Assembly (NCBI GenBank): GCA_037176845.1
Contig: JAYKXP010000198.1
Span: 1 to 64,000, forward strand
Origin: Paramarasmius palmivorus
Lineage: Eukaryota; Basidiomycota; Agaricomycetes; Agaricales; Marasmiaceae
Length of the DNA stretch: 64,000 bases
Reading direction: 5' to 3'
Part shown: piece after piece, positions 22,979-32,750 of the stretch
Numbering within the stretch: position 1 is the stretch's first letter
How the letters are laid out: each line of letters begins with the position of its first letter
Program-made: the position numbers and the translations under genes
The notes under the pieces: generated by a model
What the model was told of the DNA's origin: nothing
Databases searched by the model: none
Seen by the model: the letters and a program-made list of their open reading frames with translations, nothing else

Positions 22979-23705
22979 TAAGGAAGGAGTTACTACTCTC
23001 CCCGCGGATAGGGTTCAAATACGGTCGGGATCTTGTACGAGTTGCGTGTAGACGAGATAAAGGGCTAGGAAAGTAAAGTAGTTAGCTTAAAGATGAATAA
23101 ACAATTGACTCAGCTTATTGATTTCGACGTTTCTCACGTAAATATTGCACGTATGAAGTCAGAAAAGAGAGTCCTTTATTCTCTGTACAATCGAGCTTAA
23201 ATATGAAGTAAAGTAATCAAATAGACTATGAATAATGTAAGTCCAAACGTGTCAGATGCTCATACGTGTATCAGTAAGTAGAAGTTAAACAATTAAATGA
23301 AACGTGTCCGTGAGTGACATAAAATTTCCTAAGTCTTTCACCGGTTTCTGACTTTCCCTACGCTGTCTCAGTTGCGAGAGTTGACCAAGCTCTCGTCAAC
23401 CTACATGTCGAAGTAGCCGTTAGGGGTGGATTAGGTCCCTGAATGGAGTTGGCGTACTCGAGTGCGTGTTTTGAAAGTCGGGCGCCACCGGCTAGAACGT
23501 CGGAGTAAAAGGGAGTAAAGATGAATCGAAGTAAACATATGAAACTAATGGTGAGACAAGTATGAGTGATGAAAATGATGAAACGGTAAATAGACGTGAA
23601 GCGAGTAAAATAGAAACAGAGTAAAACATGTGATAACGTCGTAGAATAGGAGTACAGAGAGGTGGATACGTGATGTTGCTGAGCAGGGCACAGAGTCCTG
23701 CCACA
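22979..23705 (-). repeat. 3' LTR of outer element
   Basis: 727-bp copy of 38830-39556. It ends on the plus strand in CCTGCCACA and abuts AGGGGGGTACTTTGA, which is C-rich on the coding strand, so a normal polypurine tract is not visible. Confidence 0.9.
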
Positions 23706-23769
23706 GAGGGGGGTACTTTGAATTTCGTCCTCGGAATTCATGGAGAGATGTCGAATGAGGAAGTGATGA

Positions 23770-24627
23770 TTATGAGAACGGAAGGAATGGTTTATCGATA
23801 AGCGAACCAAATTCATGGTGGAATGGAAGTTGTTGAGTACCTAAAAAGTGTTCTGCAAAGACGAGGCCATCAGTAAAATATAAACCAAGTTCAAGCTGAA
23901 GAGAACTGTTGAAAGACTTGGGGCTTTCATTGAACATGTTTGCACGGAAAGGATTCGCTCTCCATCGTTCAACATGCCGTTTGTAGGTCGCGTATGGATC
24001 GTGTTGAGCGATAGGGAAACCAGATTCACGGTCGCAGAGTCTTCCGTTATCGAGGATGAAGTTGGAACAGAGTCGGAGGAAGGTTGAAATGGTCATGGGG
24101 TAGAATGGTGTCTTGTATCGGTCTGGGACGGCTTGTCCTATGTCGCGAGGTGATGCATTCGATGAAATGGCTTGTAAATATCTAGAAATCTCTTCATATG
24201 TTAGCAAGGGATCACGGGCATAACGTCGAGCTGGAACAGAAGTGTCTTCAAGCAATATGTGAGGAAAAGTATAAAGAAAAGGTATTGAAAGGGGTAAATG
24301 TGAAGTGAATACCATATGTGCGTTTGGCACGGTACCTTGAGTACGCTGTTGCCAAGCCATAGGTTGCATAACACACTGATAAGAATGTTGTTCAAGAAGA
24401 GGAGGAACATGCGAGTCAATAGCGTCATCAATAATATGAGCGTCCGGATCAAAAATAACGTTGAGAGTTGAAGGGGAATTAGGGTGAGAAGGTGAAGTAG
24501 GAATGGGCAGGTTCTGTGCATTGGAAGATGATTGAAGGGAGGTAGAGAATTGAGAATTGACATCGGCTGAAGATGAACGGTTGGCATGAGATGATGAAAT
24601 AGCACGGGAATAAATGGGAGGACCCAT
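23770..24627 (-). CDS. Extra ORF after pol in the outer retrotransposon, unknown function
   Basis: The intact ORF encodes 285 aa and lies between the end of pol and the 3' LTR, the position where some Ty3-group elements carry an env-like gene. The N-terminal 65 residues are Ser/Asn/Pro-rich. The C-terminal two thirds look globular, with phrases such as LTYEEISRYLQAIS, TISTFLRLCSNFILDNGRLC and LQLELGLYFTDGLVFAEHFLG. No signal peptide, transmembrane helix or furin-like site is visible, so an envelope role is not supported. It could be an accessory protein or a captured host sequence. The absence of stops in an otherwise damaged element suggests recent activity or short decay time. Confidence 0.6.
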   Translation of the reverse strand: MGPPIYSRAISSSHANRSSSADVNSQFSTSLQSSSNAQNLPIPTSPSHPNSPSTLNVIFDPDAHIIDDAIDSHVPPLLEQHSYQCVMQPMAWQQRTQGTVPNAHMVFTSHLPLSIPFLYTFPHILLEDTSVPARRYARDPLLTYEEISRYLQAISSNASPRDIGQAVPDRYKTPFYPMTISTFLRLCSNFILDNGRLCDRESGFPIAQHDPYATYKRHVERWRANPFRANMFNESPKSFNSSLQLELGLYFTDGLVFAEHFLGTQQLPFHHEFGSLIDKPFLPFS

Positions 24628-25091
24628 GATGAAGGGGAAGGAAGAAAAACCAAACCATTAAGATTGAAATGATACAAAATATATGAGATGTTGAGTGGTC
24701 CAGATCGAGTAGTCGATAACGGTGATATCTCCTGTCTGAGACTTGCGAATAGGAGCTTCCAAATCTGGTCGGTGATGCAGGGGAGTGAAACACAATTTTC
24801 TGATCATCTTGAGTATCTATAGAATGAGAATCAACAACAACTGAACGATGAAAGTGAGTGGTGCAAAGTGTGGGGTGGTATAAATGATTTGGGACACCTA
24901 AAGTGTATGTTCCCACGGTATGTGAAATAGTGATGGAATGATAATTAAAGTAAAACTCAGCGTCATGTTGCGTCCTAGACCAATTGTGTTGACTGATTGA
25001 ATCCAGAGAGTCAGAGGGATGATTGAACAGGGGCTGGAATTGAGGTACGAAGTGTTTGGTTGTCTGGACAATAGAAAAACAGTCGGAGTCG

Positions 25092-25454
25092 TCAAACGTT
25101 AACGTGGCCTTGAATAATAGCACCGTTCAACTCCCAAAGAACGTAGGAGTCATTGTGATGCTTCTCGTGAATAATATACGGTCCAGAATATGTCCACTTA
25201 CCTTTGTCACCCTTCGTCTCATCAAATTTTGACTCCCTAAGCCACACGTACATTCCCACTTCGTAATCCTTGAAGTCGAACTTGTAATGATGTCTTCTTG
25301 CAAAGTCATCAATAGCCTTAGCACGAGATTTACGGAGAGAGTCATTGGCTTCTCTCATCTTCGGATCTCGTCGTTGTATCTGCAAGATTCTCAGTGCTAA
25401 CAATTCTGTATGACTACTCACCTTGTGCCATTCCAGGGTCTGCCACGTAGTTTC
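25092..25454 (-). pseudogene. 3' part of outer pol: integrase C-terminal region
   Basis: This is the continuation of the pol reading frame that is broken at 32751 by the inner element. It encodes a basic helical segment (RKSRAKAIDDFARRHHYKF) and an integrase C-terminal SH3-like stretch (YEVGMYVWLRESKFDE, GPYIIHEKH). The frame meets a TGA at 25092-25094 and stays open for a further 28 codons beyond it. That may be a recent stop in a slightly longer protein. Confidence 0.7.
25450..25454 (+). repeat. Target-site duplication of inner element, left copy
   Basis: GTTTC directly before the inner 5' LTR, repeated at 32746-32750 directly after the 3' LTR. A perfect 5-bp duplication shows intact insertion. 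Confidence 0.9.
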
Positions 25455-25800
25455 TGTCACAGATTTCGGCCTAAGCCCCTGTGATATATCTTATCTGTGC
25501 CATATCATTATCATATCATCCCTAGATTAGATTATCCATGGACTCATTCTAGATTATTCCAGAAGGTTCTATGGCTAGAACATCCTAGAATGTTCTAGCA
25601 ACTCTGACTCATTAGATATTACGCTTTACTCATTAGATATTACGCTTATGACTCGTATTACTCAGAATATGCTAGGCATTACTCAGATTCTAACTCAGAC
25701 TCAATAACATCTGTGCTTCTATAGCAACATCTCTTTTCTAAACACCTACTATTCTCCAACACCTGCAACATTTAACTAGGTGAGTATTAGATTTGTGATA
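25455..25800 (+). repeat. 5' LTR of inner element
   Basis: 346-bp LTR. It contains repeated short words (CATTAGATATTACGCTT twice near 25609 and 25630, TTCTAGA-type words near 25550-25600). The word GACTCAATAA at 25698-25707 is complementary to the site just after the LTR. Confidence 0.9.
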
Positions 25801-25802
25801 GT

Positions 25803-25812
25803 TTATTGAGTC
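25803..25812 (+). promoter_or_regulatory. Candidate self-priming site of inner element
   Basis: Two bases after the 5' LTR the sequence TTATTGAGTC does not begin with TGG as a tRNA primer site would. It is the exact reverse complement of GACTCAATAA inside the LTR (25698-25707). In the Tf1/sushi group of chromodomain elements the first bases of the transcript fold back to prime at this place. If the transcript starts near 25698, the same could occur here. This is inference from complementarity and position. Confidence 0.55.
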
Positions 25813-26334
25813 TTGCTTCTTTGCCTGCTGTTGTCGTCAGAGACAGCAGGTTGGCCTTTTGTTTTGCAGGTCTGGTCTTTGTTGTCATTAGGCTCTGGGG
25901 GCTTTACTATTCTCTTTGGGTTCTGGGGGCTCTGACTCTGTTGCCGCAAGGAACAGTTGTCTTTTACTTGGGAAGCACCTACAAAACTCAATGGATTTAT
26001 TCTGTTGAGAGGGTGGCTCATTTAGTGGCCACATGCTGACCTTGTTGCTGGACCCTAGGCGTAAGGGGTGCTCACTGCTTCATGCAACCAGAACTGTGTC
26101 CATCATGTATTTGTTTTTAACAATGACGATGGCCAGTAATGGGGTGAGGAGGATAGTGTGTAACACACATCCAAAAAACCATTTGCTGCGTGGAAGGGAC
26201 CACGTTGAGAATTCCCCCCATCCTTCGACTTCAAGATCAAGACTTTGCGACACAACTGGTCGCTTTTTCCCTTTTCCCATTCTTGTACCTTGTCTGCTGG
26301 AATAGAGACATTGTACTTATGCCACCTGCCTAGT

Positions 26335-27066
26335 ATGCCAAAAGTCACCAAGTCCAAGTCCAGCAAACGCTATATCGTTGCCACTTATGAACCTACCGGT
26401 CATTGGGAACGGATTTACCGTGATCCAGAGATTCGGAAGCGTTTTGCCAATGTTGGAAAACCTCGGAAGACTATCCTACCACCTCCTATCGACCCTCCTG
26501 TCAACCGTCGACACCTCATTGAACGTATGGGATTGGAACTCCAAGCCCTAGAACATGTCGATGAACTTGCCCTTCTTGCTCGTCTCACCAAACAGCTCTC
26601 CCTTGCTGAACGCATCTCACCTCCTTCTACGACTGAAGAGGACGTCGAAACAGAGTCCTCCTACTACCCATATACCCCTGGACCACCACCACCACCTTCT
26701 CTTCACTTTCGGAAAACCAAGATCCTCAACCGCATCAAGGAGTATCGTCATATGCTCCAGCCGGTAAAGGTACGGCTTGACCCGCTCTTCACAAAGCTCA
26801 ACCAAGTGGAGGAAGAGGAACATCTGGGACATGCCGTCAGGGTGCCCAGAGAGGTTCGGGATGTTCTTTGGAGTTGGTGGAATGATTTTGAAGATTTGTA
26901 TGAGGCATTGGAAGATAAAGGTCACAAACTCACTAACAAACAGTGGAGGAACCTTAAAGGAGCACTAAAGAAGATTGGAGGAGTGTCTTTAGAAGGACTT
27001 AGCCATAGATTAGAAGACATTTGTAAAGAACTTGCGGGTTTGAACATTACATTCCCCAAAGTCTAA
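26335..27066 (+). CDS. Extra ORF upstream of gag in the inner retrotransposon
   Basis: The intact ORF encodes 243 aa and starts 534 nt after the LTR; it ends 98 nt before gag. The N-terminus is strongly basic (PKVTKSKSSKRY). The middle is Pro-rich (SYYPYTPGPPPPPS near residue 108) and the C-terminal half is charged and likely helical (DFEDLYEALEDKG, LSHRLEDICKELAG). No zinc finger, protease or enzyme motif is visible. The frame continues upstream to an ATG-like codon at 26245, but the start at 26335 precedes the basic segment and is preferred. A separate ORF before gag is unusual for the Ty3 group. Function unknown. Confidence 0.65.
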   Translation: MPKVTKSKSSKRYIVATYEPTGHWERIYRDPEIRKRFANVGKPRKTILPPPIDPPVNRRHLIERMGLELQALEHVDELALLARLTKQLSLAERISPPSTTEEDVETESSYYPYTPGPPPPPSLHFRKTKILNRIKEYRHMLQPVKVRLDPLFTKLNQVEEEEHLGHAVRVPREVRDVLWSWWNDFEDLYEALEDKGHKLTNKQWRNLKGALKKIGGVSLEGLSHRLEDICKELAGLNITFPKV

Positions 27067-27164
27067 AATACAATTCAATCTTGGGCTTAATACTGGCAGA
27101 GTGATTTAATTCACCTCATGGATCAAGACTGCTGTTCAACCTAGCTAATATGTTTTGACTAGAA

Positions 27165-28628
27165 ATGGCAAACATTGTCTATGAACCATTTGAAGCTGAC
27201 ACTACATTGGCCGATATTCAGAACTGGGAGGAAATAATTAACACTGGAGTAGACTGGAATGCCACCCAATTTCCTGTAGAAAGTCGCAATCAACTAGGTC
27301 GTGTATTTAGAAATGCACATACCACTACTCTAGCAACGTCCAAAAACTATATAGATGGACAAATTCAACGACTCTCTCAGTTCCTTGATGGAAGCTTCAG
27401 CACAGTATATGATGAGGTCAATGCACTAAGGGTCCAGGTCAAGACATTATCTGACCTGGTTGGCATGCAGAGTGAGCTTCTTAGAAATTATAAAGCCCAA
27501 CTCGACCAGCTCCCAGCGGAAGCGGGATCAGGATATAAAGCCTCTAAAGTGCCTGACCCACCATTCTTCTCAGGGTCTGACGATAAGACAGCCTTAGAAG
27601 ACTGGCTGAACCAAATCGCCCTTTACTGTTCAGCTACAGGAACGATTACCGACAAGCAGATGATCATTGTTGCCCTTACCCGGCTCAAACATCCTGCTAT
27701 CAAGTATATGAGAAAATACTATGTTCTCAATGCTCAGAAAAAGGACTTAGGACATTGGGAAGAGTTTGTCAATGAACTCAACAAGATCTATGGCAAGCGT
27801 GATGATAAAGAAGGCGCTAAAGCTGAGATCACCCAATTATGGTCTAATAAAACTCTGGCAAGCAAGGACTTCATCAAGTTCTCAGAACAATATCGTACTT
27901 TGGCACGACTTGTCGATTATGAGGATAAAATCCATATTGACAAACTGCGTGAAGTCATTCCTTCGGAGTTGAGAAATTCACTCCTTATGTACGAATTGTC
28001 TGACACTGCTCCCAAGGACTGGGATGCATACTTGGAATTACTGCTTCGAGCATACAGAACCTTGCATCCAGAAAAGGCAAAGGGTACTATATTTGGCAAC
28101 AGCAATGGCAGTGGCAATAACAACAACAAGAATTCAGATCCAAATGCAATGGAGATCGACACGGCGAAAAAGAGCAAAGGCAAATCAACACAGGCTAATT
28201 CCCAGGAAGCAAAGAAGAAATTCTGCCAAATATGTGCCGGAAAGGGCTTTAAGGCAAAGTCGACTTCTCATAACACAGTTGACTGTTGGGATAAACCTGG
28301 AAATGAAGGCAAGAAACCTGCCCCAAAGAGCTCTATGTCGACTTCCTTTGGACAAGGGAATAAGGATAAACAATCAAACCAACCAGCCAAGAACACATTC
28401 AAGGCTCGGATGCTGGAGTTACTCCAGCAATTTGATGATGATGGCCCAGCGTCCCCAGCTGGAACCGTCAATGTCAACTCTGCGAGTATCGAGGAGATTG
28501 CCGAACCTGGACCTTCCGAAACGGGGGTAACTGTGGAATTCGATGAACCACAGGCAGGGCCTAGTAAACCGACGGGTCAGAAGAAGGCAAATCGGCGCTT
28601 CAACGTGGATTTTCCGAAGGGACTGTAG
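27165..28628 (+). CDS. Gag (capsid/nucleocapsid) of inner element
   Basis: 487 aa. An N-terminal helical region (residues 1-110, with a likely coiled coil around LRVQVKTLSDLVGMQSELL) precedes the capsid domain at about 125-300, with the fungal Ty3 Gag signature PPFFSGSDDKTALEDWLNQI and LKHPAIKYMRKYY. An Asn/Lys-rich linker leads to a variant zinc knuckle at about 350-370: CQICAG...H4C, with eleven residues between the second Cys and His rather than four. The ORF ends 28628 and overlaps the pol frame by a -1 shift, the usual route to Gag-Pol. No stops or frameshifts. Confidence 0.85.
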   Translation: MANIVYEPFEADTTLADIQNWEEIINTGVDWNATQFPVESRNQLGRVFRNAHTTTLATSKNYIDGQIQRLSQFLDGSFSTVYDEVNALRVQVKTLSDLVGMQSELLRNYKAQLDQLPAEAGSGYKASKVPDPPFFSGSDDKTALEDWLNQIALYCSATGTITDKQMIIVALTRLKHPAIKYMRKYYVLNAQKKDLGHWEEFVNELNKIYGKRDDKEGAKAEITQLWSNKTLASKDFIKFSEQYRTLARLVDYEDKIHIDKLREVIPSELRNSLLMYELSDTAPKDWDAYLELLLRAYRTLHPEKAKGTIFGNSNGSGNNNNKNSDPNAMEIDTAKKSKGKSTQANSQEAKKKFCQICAGKGFKAKSTSHNTVDCWDKPGNEGKKPAPKSSMSTSFGQGNKDKQSNQPAKNTFKARMLELLQQFDDDGPASPAGTVNVNSASIEEIAEPGPSETGVTVEFDEPQAGPSKPTGQKKANRRFNVDFPKGL

Positions 28629-31600
28629 AGGAGATCGTCTGTGATCTACAGTCTGGAAATCGTATACTTACTGTCGGAACTGAGCATGATTCAGTTAAAG
28701 TAGCATTGGAATCTTGTACTAGTAATGTAGCTCGCAACAAGAAATTTTCATTTAGAATTCCAGTGACACTTTGGGTATACGGAGTAAAAGTGCAGACCGA
28801 GGCTCTTGTTGACTCTGGGGCCACAACAAATTTCATCGATAAACGTTTTGTTGAAAGAAACCACCTGGTAACAAATAAATTGGCAACTCCGTATGAAGTA
28901 CATAATGCGGATGGAACACCCAACGTTGCAGGACGTATCACTGAGTATGTTCGTGCTTATCTTCAGATTGGCACGCACAAGACAGTCCATTATCTCTTTG
29001 TTACCAACTTAGGAGACAAGGAGATGATGATTGGGTATTCATATCTATACAAACATAACCCAGAAATTGACTGGCAATCAGGAGAATGGGCGTTCACCAG
29101 GTGTCCAGAGACATGTGCCACAGGAGTCCGTAAAATAGAAGTTGTCGAAGCTGGAGCCGACGAGCTCGACGAACTTGAAGATGAAGAGGATTTGCCATGG
29201 ATACCTTCACTGGATGAAATAGGATCAGAAGACATGGTTAATCCTTATATTAATTGGGTTGATATCAATGACCCAGATGACTGCCAACAAGCTAAAGTTA
29301 TTGCTACCATGTTTGATGATAAAGACATGGAAGAGGTACTTGACGATACTGACGAGGACACCATAAAATGGAAGTCCCTTGTACCCAAATGGTTACATGA
29401 CCATGGTAACGTCTTTTCGAAAAGAAAGTCAGAGCGAATGCCGGAACGAAAACCATATGATCATCCTATTGACTTTGTGGAAGGCGCAAAGCTTCCTCGT
29501 CCAGCTAAACTATATCCGCTATCTCCAAAAGAACGGAACTCTTTGGATGAATGGATTGATGAAGAACTCCGCAAAGGCTACATTTGACCCTCAAAGAGTC
29601 CTGTAGCAGCACCTTTCTTCTTTGTCAAGAAGCATGATGGATCATTACGCCCAGTTATGGACTACTGAGCACTCAATGATGTTACTATCAAGAACCGCTA
29701 TCCAATTCCCAGAATCTCAGACCTGATTGATGCACTTAGCAATGCTTCAATCTTTACCAAGATTGACCTCCGATGGGGATATAATAATGTCCGCATACGA
29801 GAGGGGGATGAGTGGAAAACAGCATTTATCACCAAGCGGGGACTATTTGAGGCTACGGTTATGTACTTTGGGTTCTCCAATGCACCTGCCACATTCCAAG
29901 CAATGATGAATGACCTTTTAGGTGATCTCATTCGACAAGGACAAGTCATGGTGTATCTGGATGATATCCTCATCTTTGGAAATGACAAAGAGGAACATCG
30001 GAAACTTGTCAGAGAAGTGCTGAAAAGGCTTCAAGACAATGACCTCTATGCCAAAGCAGAAAAGTGCTTCTTTGGAAAGGACAGCATTGAGTATCTTGGT
30101 ATGATTATTTCAAAGGGTCATGTTTCGATGGATCCAAAGAAAGTTGCGGGTGTTCTTGAGTGGCCAGTACCAACTAAGGTCAAACATGTTCAAGCTTTCT
30201 TAGGCTTTGCAAATTTCTATCGCAGGTTCATCAAGGACTTTGCCAAGATTGCTAGGCCACTTACCAACCTCACCAAGAAAGGTCTTCCCTGGGCCTGGGA
30301 CAAGGAGCAACAAGATGCATTTGAGGCGCTGAAACAGGCCTTTACATCAGCTCCAATATTAAGAATTCCGGATGACACTAGCCCTTTCCGATTATCAACG
30401 GATGCTAGTGACTTTGCTATTGGTGCGGTGCTATCACAACTGGACCCAGTTGACAAACTGTGGCATCCAGTAGCATTCTATTCCAAATCGCTCGACGTAC
30501 ATGAACGCAACTATGAAATCTATGATAAAGAACTACTTGCAATCATTAGAGCACTGGAAGAGTACCGACACTACTTAGAAGGGCATCCAGAGAAATTCGA
30601 AATATGGTCAGATCATCAAAACCTGACATACTTCAAGTCTGCCCAGAAACTAACAAGGAGACAAGCGAGATGGGCTCTGTTCCTCACGCGATTCAACTAC
30701 TCTTTACACCACAAGCCAGGAAAAACAATGCAAGCTGAAGACCCTCTGTCCAGGAGGCCAGATCATGAGGAGGGGGTAAACCTCGATAACCAAGACCAAA
30801 TTTTGCTCAAACCTGAATTTTTCGCCATTCAGGCTATCGAGGCTGCTCATGCATCGCCTGTCAATGACGATCAGATCCTTAGAGAGGTCAAAAAGGCTTT
30901 ACTATCTGATGAAGTCACAAAGGACTATAAGTCACTTCTAAACTCAGGACCAAGAGAGTTCAAGAAATCTCTAGAAGAATGGAATTATGAAAATGGCCTA
31001 CTTCTGTATCGAGGCAAAGTTTATATTCCCCAAAGCACAAACAACCACCTACGTCGACGAATTGTTCAGATCCACCATGACATAATGTCAGCAGGACACC
31101 CAGGAAGGTGGAAAACATATGAGCTTGTATCAAGAAACTATTGGTGGCCAGGGATGTCTATCTTTGTGAAGAACTATGTGAAAGGTTGTGACACGTGTCA
31201 GCGGATGAAAAATCGCCCACAGCAACCTTATGGTTTACTGCAACCCAATGAGGTGCCTAACGGACCTTGGGAAATTATTACAGTTGATCTTATTACTCAG
31301 TTACCGGAGTCATTTGGCTTCAATGCTATCTGTGTGGTAGTTGATCGGTTGACTAAACGAGCACACTTCTTCCCCATTACCAATGAGTTCAGTGCTAAGG
31401 ACCTAGCTCGATTATTATACGATCGTATCTATCCTCTGCATGGACTCCCATTACAGATCATATCTGATCGGGGACCACAGTTTGCTGCTGAACTGTTCCA
31501 AGAATGGTGCAACCTACTTGGCATACAGTCAACAATGTCAACAGCATATCATCCACAAACAGATGGTCAAACTGAACGAGTCAATCAAACTCTGGAACAA

Positions 31601-32419
31601 TACCTTCGCTGCTATGTTGATTACAACCTGGACGACTGGTCTAACCTGCTCAATATGGCAGAGTTTGCATATAACAACCAGGCGCATGAAGGTACCAAGG
31701 AGAGTCCCTTCTTCTTGGAATATGGTCGACACCCAAGAGCAGGACCAACAATCACTAGAGAACTCAACCGTCCAAAGGAAAGAGATCTCAATGAAATCAC
31801 AAGAAGACGTCAAGAAGCTCAGGAGCAGGCGCAAGCGGCCCTGAAGCTGGCTGCTGAACGCATGAAGTGGTACTATGACAAGGGTGTACAGAATGTTCCC
31901 TTCAAAGTCGGTGATAAAGTACTACTCAACTTGAAGGATTATCAGGAGAAGGAACGGGCACTTCACCCAAGATATGAAGGACCATTTGAGATTGTTGAAA
32001 AACTGTCTCCAGTCACCTTCAAACTGAAGATGCCTGATAGATTCCGAGCATACCATCCTGTCTTCCATGCAAGCAAGTTAGCACCCTATCAAGACCCTGT
32101 TATTATAGGGCAGAGAGAGGAACCACCTGAACCAGAAACGGTGAATGGAAACCCAGTATGGGAAGTGGAAAAAATCCTGCAACATCGTATTCGTGGACGC
32201 AAGACTGAGTATCTTGTGAGATGGAAAGGATTTACTCGTGCTGAAGACAGTTGGCAAACTACAGCTGATCTTTCGGGAGCAAAGCAGAAAATTGCTGAGT
32301 ACAAGAAGTTGGGACGTGCTCCAATTCGAATCATTGAACTTGAAACTGATCCAGTAGAAGAACAGTTCTCAACGGAGCTCGAACCAAAAGAGGGGGTGAT
32401 GTCACAGATTTCGGCCTAA
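28622..32419 (+). pseudogene. Pol of inner element with two in-frame TGA codons
   Basis: One frame (-1 relative to gag) runs from the gag end to 32419. An aspartic protease lies near 28800 (LVDSGATTNFID). TGA codons at 29585-29587 and 29666-29668 fall at the start of the reverse transcriptase. The second replaces the Arg of the conserved DYRALN motif. Downstream are the intact YLDD catalytic motif near 29953, RNase H near 30397 (TDASDFAIGAVLS), the integrase zinc-binding HHCC region near 31074-31205, and its D-D-E core (TVDLI, ISDRGPQF, TDGQTERVNQ). A chromodomain at about 32158-32320 (EYLVRWKGF...EDSW) would target insertion to marked chromatin in this family. Stops are consistent with CGA to TGA changes. 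Confidence 0.88.
32386..32399 (+). promoter_or_regulatory. Polypurine tract of inner element
   Basis: CAAAAGAGGGGGTGA-type purine run directly before the 3' LTR, the primer site for plus-strand DNA synthesis. Confidence 0.8.
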
Positions 32420-32745
32420 GCCCCTGTGATATATCTTATCTGTGCCATATCATTATCATATCATCCCTAGATTAGATTATCCATGGACTCATTCTAGATT
32501 ATTCCAGAAGGTTCTATGGCTAGAACATCCTAGAATGTTCTAGCAACTCTGACTCATTAGATATTACGCTTTACTCATTAGATATTACGCTTATGACTCG
32601 TATTACTCAGAATATGCTAGGCATTACTCAGATTCTAACTCAGACTCAATAACATCTGTGCTTCTATAGCAACATCTCTTTTCTAAACACCTACTATTCT
32701 CCAACACCTGCAACATTTAACTAGGTGAGTATTAGATTTGTGATA
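32400..32745 (+). repeat. 3' LTR of inner element
   Basis: 346-bp copy of 25455-25800 with no difference noticed by eye. Followed by the second GTTTC target duplication (32746-32750). Confidence 0.9.
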
Positions 32746-32750
32746 GTTTC

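Larger units (their letters stand above)
25455..32745 (+). mobile_element. Chromodomain-bearing Ty3-type retrotransposon, nested insertion
   Basis: LTRs of 346 bp (25455-25800, 32400-32745) appear identical, begin TGTCACAG and end TTGTGATA, and are flanked by a perfect GTTTC duplication. The interior has a 530-nt leader, an extra ORF, gag, then pol in the -1 frame with protease, reverse transcriptase, RNase H, integrase and a C-terminal chromodomain, and a polypurine tract at 32386-32399. The domain order and chromodomain place it among chromoviruses of the Ty3 group. Two in-frame TGA codons interrupt pol at the start of the reverse transcriptase. It inserted into the pol gene of the minus-strand element after that element was in place. 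Confidence 0.92.

Noticed and set aside
23358..23816. 152-codon minus frame across the outer 3' LTR
   Set aside because: It runs through the LTR itself and its reading frame is not protein-like; a related shorter frame exists in the other LTR.
24479..25123. 214-codon minus frame after pol
   Set aside because: It overlaps the true end of pol and the extra ORF in a different frame, and its Phe/Ser/His-rich composition is typical of a shadow frame.
32746..32750. Outer pol ending naturally at 32721
   Set aside because: The frame only continues a few codons into the inner LTR. The true continuation lies beyond the inner element at 25454.
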